From NCBI GenBank assembly GCA_900155495.1, contig FTLJ01001144.1:1-16736 (forward strand): a stretch of DNA of 16,736 bases. Reading direction: 5' to 3'. This DNA is from Porogramme epimiltina (lineage: Eukaryota > Basidiomycota > Agaricomycetes > Polyporales > Polyporaceae). Shown here one piece after another: positions 11,301 through 16,736 of the stretch (positions within the stretch are counted from its first letter, which is position 1; each line of letters begins with the position of its first letter). The notes under the pieces were generated by a model, which did no database searches, was not told the DNA's origin, and worked only from the letters and a program-made list of their open reading frames with translations. The position numbers and the translations under genes are program-made.

Positions 11301-14300
11301 AAGAGTTCTGGGCATCTGAAGGGAACACGATGATCGGTGTACTGATCGACACGTCGAACTTCATGCGCTCGATCTCAGAGGCGCGCTGCACGGCAGCGAC
11401 GGTAGCGGCATCATACAAGCCCTTCAACTTGGCTAACTTCATCATGAAGAAGTACGCATCATGGAGCGTGTGCTCAAGGTAGTGGACCTTCAAGGATCCC
11501 GTCTGCAACGAGATCGACGACTTTACGCCGGTGTAAGTCTCGTGGTCTGCAGGGTCGTACGTCTGGTAGGTGAAGTCTGCGAAGTTGTCGCCTTCTATGG
11601 AAAGGATGCGCTTGAAGTCGGGCGAGGCCGTCCGAATCGCCGAATCGTCGTTCAGGGCGAGGCTTCCCAAGCGGCCGTTGATGCGCATGGTATTCGCCCG
11701 CAGGAGGATCGCGACGTACGCCGTCGACAGCGACAGCGTCGCAATCTGCACATCGTCGTTGATGAGGAAAACTGCGACACGGCCGGTCAATAACATCGCC
11801 GGTGCCGGGCGCGGGTTCGCCGTCGAGCGCACCTTGGATGCTCGCAAGCGTCAAGAGCACCCTTATCTTCTGGGGCGACTCGCCGGGGGCTACAGCTTGC
11901 TCCGGAGCTCCGTCGGGTGGGACCGGGGCGGGGAGGGCCTCGACGTTCCCACTGTTCTGAGGGACAAAAGTGGTCATAATGAAGTCGTAGAGCATCACGA
12001 CAGGCTCCGGCGCGGCACGGAACAAGAATGTCGATATCTTCACATCCACGTTTTGGTCGATGCCCTCATACACCGGCTGGTACTCGGGGGAAGCCTGCTG
12101 CACGCGGGTGTACTTGACGGTTAGGAGATCCCCCGCGGTCGGCCCTGCAGCTGACGACATGAACTCAAGCTGCTCCTTTCCAGGTTGGTTGAGGTGCATT
12201 GACAGCGACCTGCGGCGCGCGGCACGATGAGCTCACTAGCCTCGCTCTCTCATCATTCACTGCCTTACCTCAAGTTCACGCCGACCTTCATGACGTACTT
12301 CTCCATTACATACGTGAGCGCGAAGCCCTGGAACGCGACATCGCCAAGAGGCTTTTCCACCCCGTCGGGCCCGGACTTGTACAGCGAGGCCCGGAGCGTG
12401 TCGACCTTGAAGTCGATCTCGACCACATGCTGATGGAGCGCGGGGTTCTGCGGTGGTGTGGGGCATTAGGAGACGATCAAACCATGCACGCACAAGATGA
12501 AACGAGCTGGGACGCACGGTCGCCGCACTAGGGTCCGCTTCGAAGAACTCGTCGTCTGCGTCATCGCTGCCCGGCTGCGCTTTCCGCTCGGGCCGCGTCG
12601 TCACAGACTGGCCGTCCTCGTCGTCGGTGTCAATAGCGTACTCGTCCGAGGCCGCGCCGAAGAAGCCGGAGGGGATCTTGAAGGCGGCGGACGCGTGACG
12701 TTGCGCGGTGGGCGGCCGCTGCGCGGAAGATGTTCGGGCCCCCGCGCCGTCGTCTTCATCAAAGTGTGGGATAGCGACGTCGATAAGCCGCATTAGGGAT
12801 TTGTATTTGGTGTCGGACATGTTGACCTGTAATGTCGGGAGGTGACCGGAAAGCTTGAATCGGGCTAGGCTGTACGCGGTGGGGACGATCGAATTCTGGA
12901 CTTGAAGGTCGAAATTGGTGCGCTCGAGCAGGTGCAGATTATCCCGCTCTTTCGACCGGAGGGCTTTCAGGCACGAGTTTAGATCATCACCAATGAGAAA
13001 CTAGAAGCATTCAGTATACTGCGGACAACTCGTGTATGAACCACCTAGAACTGACCTGCGCAGCTTCGAGCTTTACAGAAAGACGATCGTACATCATGGA
13101 CTCGAGGTGTTCATAGTCCGCTTGAGTGTACTGCTTATTCCGCTTGGAGTGGATATCCCGGATCGCCTCCTTGCTGGCTAATTCACTGACGATTGATATA
13201 TGACCTGCGTCGACAACGAGGTGCTTGCATTGCGTCGTGGTAACGCTGCGCACGACAGTCAGCGAAGGTATTAAGCATTAAGCTCCAGGGGACGCACTCT
13301 TCCGGCACGATGATAATCGGCGCGTTCAGGTCCATCTGCACGTCGATGGTCTTGTGCGTCTGGAGGGCGTACTCGAGCCCTATCCGCGTCTCCTTCTGCA
13401 AGCTCTCCAGCGTCTGGCTGGCCACGTCCAAGAGCGCCTCGACCGACTCGAGCTGGCTGGCGGGCGGCTTCAAGAACTTGTACACGGCCTCGATGTACCC
13501 CCGGTGGTACACGATCTCCATGTACCGCATGCGGACCGTGAGCGCGCTGTCCGCGCGCCCGTCGAGCGGGTTGCGCTCGAACTTGAGGTAGAAGAACGGG
13601 TCCGGCAGGCCCGGGATCGCGTGGTCCTTGTCCTCGAGCGGGAGCGTGTGCACGATCTCGCTCTGGCTGCGCTTCTCCTGGACGTGCACGATGAGCGGGT
13701 ACGCGGTGCGCGCCGTCGTGCCGTCGCGGACGGCGAACCCGCCGAGCGAGAGCGACGTCTCGAAGCCGTCCTGGCGCTGGAGGAACGTCGCCTGGAAGAT
13801 GTCGAACACGACCGAGATGACTTCCCCGGCGCGCCCGTGCGGGTCCGTCTTGAGCGCGAACGAGCCGCGGTTGAGCTGCGCCTTGACGCGCGCCTTGAGC
13901 GCGTCGCGCGGCGTGTCGAGCGAGTCCGCGAGCGCGGCCTTCTCGTCAAAGTCGAGCGCCTCGTAGAGCTCGCGCCGCTGCTCGTCCGTCATCTCGCCTG
14001 TGAACGCGGCCGGCTCCTCTGTGTTGGGCCCGCCGCTCGCGCCAGCGCCCGCTCCGTCGGACGAGCCCCAGATCCACGACGACCACGAGGTCTGTTTCTG
14101 GGGTTGCTGCCGCTTCCGTTCCTCCTCGAGCTTCCGGCGCGTGGCCATGTCCTTGCGGAGCTGGGAGCGCGCAATTGAGCGGTAAAAGCGCAGGTCGTCG
14201 TACGACAGCTTCCTTTCCAGGGCCTCCAGCATGCCGACGTCCTGCGAAGCGCATTCATACCGGCGTTCCCAAAAATAGACGCGGACGGGCTCACCGCAGG

Positions 14301-15965
14301 TGTCACGGAGTTGAGCTGCTTTCGCTTGAAGAGGTCCACGTATCGGTGTCGATCGTCGCGGCGTTCGGCAAAATAAGCCCATGTCCACTTCCGCTTACGT
14401 TCGCGGACCTCGTCTAGGATGGCCGTGGTGGCGAATCGAAGCAGTGCCTTCGGACGGTTTCCCTGCATCTCTTCCACCGCGGGGCGGTATTTCTGGTACT
14501 GTGAGAAGGGGGTGAGCACTTTTCGCGGATCACGAGCGCGGCCGACGCTGGGTTACCTGGTGCTGTCGGATGTAGAAATGATACATGTCGACGAGCGAGA
14601 TGACGTCGCGGTACTGGTTGTCGTCCAGAAGGACGCCGATCTCGTCGAACGAAAGCTGCACGTCGAACCTCGGTGTCTCTTTGTCCAGTTTGTGGTTCAT
14701 CTTGATCTGCGGGCTCACGCGGTGAGTGGGGCGTGCCTCTGACCAACATAAGGTTTCAGTACCTTGCCCTCGCCGGACACCGGCTTGAGGATGAACTGGT
14801 GAGAGGCAGTCCGGCTTCCCTTGGAGATCTACCCTAAATCCTTAGCAGCTGTTCCCGTGTGCGCGTGCGCTGCCGAAAATAACGCACCAACGCTGTGAAC
14901 TTCTCGACGAACTCCTTGTACGACAGCCCGGCTAGACTCTCGCAGTCCGTGTCGAAATAGACAGCCAATGATTCTAGACGTGCGAGCTACGAGGGATGAG
15001 TTCATTAGGAACATCGGGCCAGTGGAGCCGGTCTACCTTGTGAACCGCGCCCGCCTTGCTATCGATGAATGCCGGTTGCCAGTTCTCGTCGACCGACACC
15101 GCGGTGAAGCCAGCCAGGGTCACGCCAGCCGCGAACGGGTGCTGTGTGGAGGCGCAGACCGCAATTTAGCACGCGCCAATGCATGGGCTTGAATGCCGCA
15201 GCCCCGACCGGATGCCACTTACGCCGGGCACGCTGAGCTTGTCCTCGTAGCGGACATGGATGTTCCGCACGGTGATCTGCAGGTTGTTAATGATCTTAGT
15301 CACGAGCGAGGCCAGGAGGCCCTGGGACTGCGCGCTGTCTGTTTGACAGTTCAGAGATGCGTGGGGGCGCGCGGGGGGCTGGGAGACGCAGTCTGCTGAC
15401 CTTGCGCTGCGTCGGCCTGGGTTCGGACGTTGAGGAGCTCCGCGTTCTCGAGGCGTTCAAACTTGGCGGCCTGCGCGCGGCGCTCCTCCTCTTCTGGGTC
15501 ATAGCTCGATTGGGAGGAGGGGACGACTAATAGATACACATCCTCGACCAGGACCTCCACGGGCTGGTTCCCCAGATTCATCCAGTGCAAGGAAAGCGAG
15601 AGCTTGCCAAGATGGCCTGGGTTCCCCTAAGAAATGCAGATCACACCGTTTGCAAAGGAGCGCACCATCAATGACGTCCACCGGCAGCCTGAAGTTGTCT
15701 AGAGCCCCCTTCTTGAGACGGAGCTTGCTGAGCGTGATTTGGCCTGAGAGGTGGGGTGAGTGCGCGCGCCGTGTTTTACACGGGCGAAACCGGACCTTGT
15801 CCTATGCCATAGTTGACCTGGTTCATGTCCAGGTTCTCGACATACGGGGCGAGAACGCGGTTGAACAACTGGGGTAAGATCAGGCTTGGGGCGGGGACGC
15901 GGATTAAGCGGGGGTGCGCGCACGATGTTCAAGACCTCCTTGCCGGGGTCTGACCACCAGACCAT
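4044..15965 (-). CDS. VPS13: VPS13, bridge-like lipid transfer protein of membrane contact sites
   Basis: This is a complete 46-exon gene; exon coordinates are in the five segment entries below. The spliced length is 9,462 nt, or 3,153 residues, essentially the size of yeast Vps13. The start is ATG 15965-15963, because it leads straight into the N-terminal chorein sequence (FNRVLAPYVENLDMNQVNYG across exons 1-2). The stop is TAG 4046-4044. Introns are 40-81 nt (mean about 55), 44 GT-AG and one GC-AG, and every junction keeps frame. Family knowledge: VPS13 is a long rod of repeating beta-groove units that carries phospholipids between ER, vacuole, endosomes, mitochondria and prospore membrane, with adaptors binding its VAB domain. 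Domain order here is chorein, long groove region, six-repeat VAB, C-terminal ATG2_C-like helices and a PH-like domain. Nothing is truncated. It is convergent with the DENN gene and divergent from whatever lies to the right. Confidence 0.98.
4528..4560 (-). other. 33-nt micro-exon 44 of VPS13
   Basis: Eleven codons (PRLVPADAVLV) are flanked by GT-AG introns of 58 and 55 nt, both phase 0. It bridges RVRM and PFSEREALGQYWM. Skipping it would keep the reading frame. Confidence 0.9.
5353..6056 (-). other. VPS13: VPS13 exons 35-37: groove end after VAB (residues 2684-2885)
   Basis: Exons: 6056-5921, 5870-5727, 5677-5353. The segment opens with EHGVFFVKYCSILLQALTVE and DEDFLFSVYDL. It runs through a conserved block (YRQEVLRQLYRILGSADFIG, then NPVGLFTNVSSGVADIFYEP) up to GNKDIGIGIAK. 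In the family this closes the lipid-transfer rod at the acceptor-membrane end. Confidence 0.95.
6057..6105 (-). other. GC-AG intron 34 of VPS13
   Basis: The donor reads CAAG|GCAAGT and the acceptor GCACAG, 49 nt apart. Splicing here joins WLNDQ to EHGVFFVKYCSILL in phase 1, as conserved VPS13 requires. Read-through meets TGA at 6088-6086. The two GT dinucleotides before that stop give the wrong phase for this acceptor. AG|GCAAGT is the classic consensus of rare GC-AG introns. Confidence 0.9.
7619..7645 (-). other. 27-nt micro-exon 29 of VPS13
   Basis: It encodes EILSKPIPF with split codons at both ends (phase 1 in and out), between introns of 58 and 55 nt. Its length is divisible by three, so skipping it would remove nine residues in frame. 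Confidence 0.88.
9372..9400 (-). other. 29-nt micro-exon 21 of VPS13
   Basis: It encodes LIDPWTFTAS with the first codon split, between two 53-nt introns. It joins SHWEP to IARETTSG, the expected order before the VAB domain. Skipping it would shift the frame. Confidence 0.9.
9745..14241 (-). other. VPS13: VPS13 exons 11-18: long beta-groove region (residues 384-1750)
   Basis: Exons: 14241-13298, 13245-13056, 13000-12518, 12447-12269, 12209-11833, 11771-11074, 11023-10184, 10134-9745. This part has the largest exons (944, 840 and 698 nt) and is GC-rich. It begins with the conserved LSYDDLRFYRSIARSQLRKD and includes the LNAPIIIVPED segment with its LVVDAGHIS partner. Three low-complexity inserts interrupt it. 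One is a Trp/Gly patch followed by a Glu-rich stretch in exon 11. One is a long acidic linker at the end of exon 13, which carries a FFAT-like motif. One is a Pro/Ala/Thr-rich loop early in exon 17. Such loops are expected between groove units. Exon 13 has an alternative in-frame donor (end 12494). Confidence 0.93.
12530..12550 (-). other. FFAT-like motif EFFEADP in VPS13 (about residues 912-918)
   Basis: The coding strand reads EFFEADP, preceded by the acidic run DDADD. The core FFAT consensus is E-F-F-D-A-x-E with acidic residues before it. Positions 1, 2, 3 and 5 match, position 4 is Glu instead of Asp, and position 7 is Pro instead of Glu. FFAT motifs bind the MSP domain of ER VAP/Scs2 proteins. 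Human VPS13A and VPS13C use such a motif, near residue 840 in VPS13A, so the position in a disordered acidic loop is comparable. Confidence 0.65.
14295..15965 (-). other. VPS13: VPS13 exons 1-10: N-terminal chorein domain (residues 1-383)
   Basis: Exons, high to low: 15965-15924, 15868-15796, 15743-15666, 15616-15401, 15338-15223, 15141-15037, 14986-14888, 14828-14763, 14706-14557, 14498-14295. Family signatures run without gaps: VENLDMNQVNYGIGQGQITL, HLGKLSLSLHWMNLGNQPVE, YLLVVPSS, NIHVRYEDKLSVPG and HQFILKPVSGEGK. The chorein cap forms the ER-side mouth of the lipid groove. For the exon 4 start I chose the CCCAG acceptor (exon begins 15616), because it restores the conserved G-H-L-G-K; a nearer TTAG would give a 37-nt intron in the wrong frame. 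Confidence 0.95.
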
Positions 15966-16730
15966 GATGAGGAGGGTGTTCTACACGTGTCTTGTGTGCA
16001 ATAGAGTTTGTGGGCTGCTAGAGAGAGGCGAGAGAAGGGGGGCGGAGGAGGGAGGAAGGCGAAGGCATGAAGCGCGCGATGAGTCTGGCCGTGCAGACTG
16101 TGATCTCGTTCGCAGTCGCGCGCGTACGTCATGCGCCCCATTTGGCCGTGCCCCTGCGACCGGGCGCCTGCGAGAACGTGGGGGAAGCGGCTCCGTGTCC
16201 CGCGCGTGCCGGTGTCCGGGAGAGTGGCTGCCAGGACGGGGTGATCTGGAGTGTGGGCTAGGGCTGCCGTCTGGTGCGGGGTGCGCGCGATGGCATCTGT
16301 GCATGTGCCGTTCGAGACTGTGCGTTCTACCGTTGGGAGAGCGGAGCGCCGTGTGTACGTTGTCCGCGTCCGCTGGTGTCTGTTCCAGGACGGATGTTCC
16401 AGCACGAGGCCGAGTCCTGTCCAGCTGTGGCCCCCTGACCCCCCCGCCGGCGCTGGCCTGCCGAGGCTGTGGCTGACTGCACCGTATTCCTCAGACCGAA
16501 AACATGAGCCGGCACACCGATCAATTCCGCGCCCTTTCCTCGCCCCCCGGCTACCCCCCGGAATCCCCCGCGAACGCCGCAACGAGGTCTCTACCAGCGT
16601 ACTTTGCATCCGTACATATACACCCACTCTCCCTCCTCACCAGCCCAGACCTCTCCCCACCTACCCCACCTCCCCGCATCGCCCCTCCGCTTGATTCCCC
16701 TCACCACCCCACCCCCGCCCCGGTCCAGCC
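15966..16730. promoter_or_regulatory. Divergent promoter region between VPS13 and the right-hand neighbour
   Basis: I see no supported gene in these 765 bases. On the VPS13 side, the coding strand is pyrimidine-rich at about 16019-16062 (GA-rich on the + strand), as is common before fungal starts. An ACACGTGT palindrome lies at 15983-15990. An ACGTCA, a bZIP/ATF-like half site, lies at 16126-16131. On the other side, the + strand is strongly C/T-rich at about 16620-16730 with a TATA-like TACATATACA at 16613-16622. Transcription start sites cannot be placed. Reading frames of up to 232 codons occur on both strands but show no recognisable domain. Confidence 0.6.
15984..15989. promoter_or_regulatory. 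E-box CACGTG just upstream of the VPS13 start
   Basis: The six-base palindrome CACGTG sits inside ACACGTGT, 18 bases before the VPS13 ATG. This is the core site for bHLH factors (Cbf1 and SREBP types in fungi). So close to the ATG it may lie in the 5' UTR, and a single copy can be chance. Confidence 0.3.
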
Positions 16731-16736
16731 ATGATG
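16731..16736 (+). other. Possible start codon of the next gene (truncated by window edge)
   Basis: The window ends in CCAGCCATGATG, after about 110 bases of C/T-rich sequence with a TATA-like element about 110 bases upstream. This is the usual look of a basidiomycete start region. Only two codons are visible, so product and reality are unknown. Confidence 0.35.

Noticed and set aside
13354..14178. A 274-codon open frame on the + strand inside VPS13 exon 11
   Set aside because: It is antisense to well-conserved VPS13 sequence and low in complexity (Glu/Arg/Val/Leu-rich). It is a compositional shadow of the GC-rich exon.
15886..16476. A 196-codon + strand frame antisense to the VPS13 start
   Set aside because: It is Cys/Arg/Gly-rich with no domain, and its overlap with conserved VPS13 exon 1 in antisense makes it unlikely to be a gene.
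15929..16627. A 232-codon minus-strand frame upstream of and overlapping VPS13 exon 1
   Set aside because: It runs in a different frame from exon 1, has no recognisable domain and lies in promoter-like sequence. A VPS13 upstream exon is also not needed, since exon 1 starts with the expected N terminus.

Overview
The window comes from a nuclear genome of a filamentous fungus. The signs are spliceosomal genes with very short introns (40-81 nt), GC-rich exons, pyrimidine-rich tracts before start codons, and protein sequences typical of Basidiomycota. An agaricomycete is my best guess; that is inference. I see no operons, ribosome binding sites, mobile elements, CRISPR arrays or tRNA/rRNA genes.

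Layout. (1) 1-3282, + strand: the 3' part of a DENN-domain protein gene (putative Rab GEF), seven exons in the window, its 5' end beyond the left edge. Two undetermined bases (449-450) in a poly-C run coincide with a reading-frame break. (2) 3283-4043: convergent intergenic region with both 3' UTRs, a long pyrimidine-rich stretch, a perfect 8-bp hairpin and an ATTAAA on the minus strand. (3) 15965-4044, minus strand: a complete VPS13 gene, the bulk lipid-transfer protein of membrane contact sites. I resolved it by hand into 46 exons and 45 introns; they join without a frame break into 3,153 residues, close to yeast Vps13 (about 3,144). All introns are GT-AG except one GC-AG. (4) 15966-16736: a divergent promoter region, ending in ATGATG at the right edge that may start the next gene on the + strand.

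Both genes belong to membrane traffic: DENN proteins activate Rab GTPases, and VPS13 bridges organelles and moves phospholipids. They are tail to tail, so a shared promoter is excluded and any functional link is only a neighbourhood hint.

I found no novel multi-gene system. The points worth a second look lie inside VPS13: a FFAT-like ER-tethering motif in an acidic loop, next to two alternative in-frame splice donors; a GC-AG intron that would truncate the protein if missed; three micro-exons; a 40-nt intron; and the assembly defect in the DENN gene.
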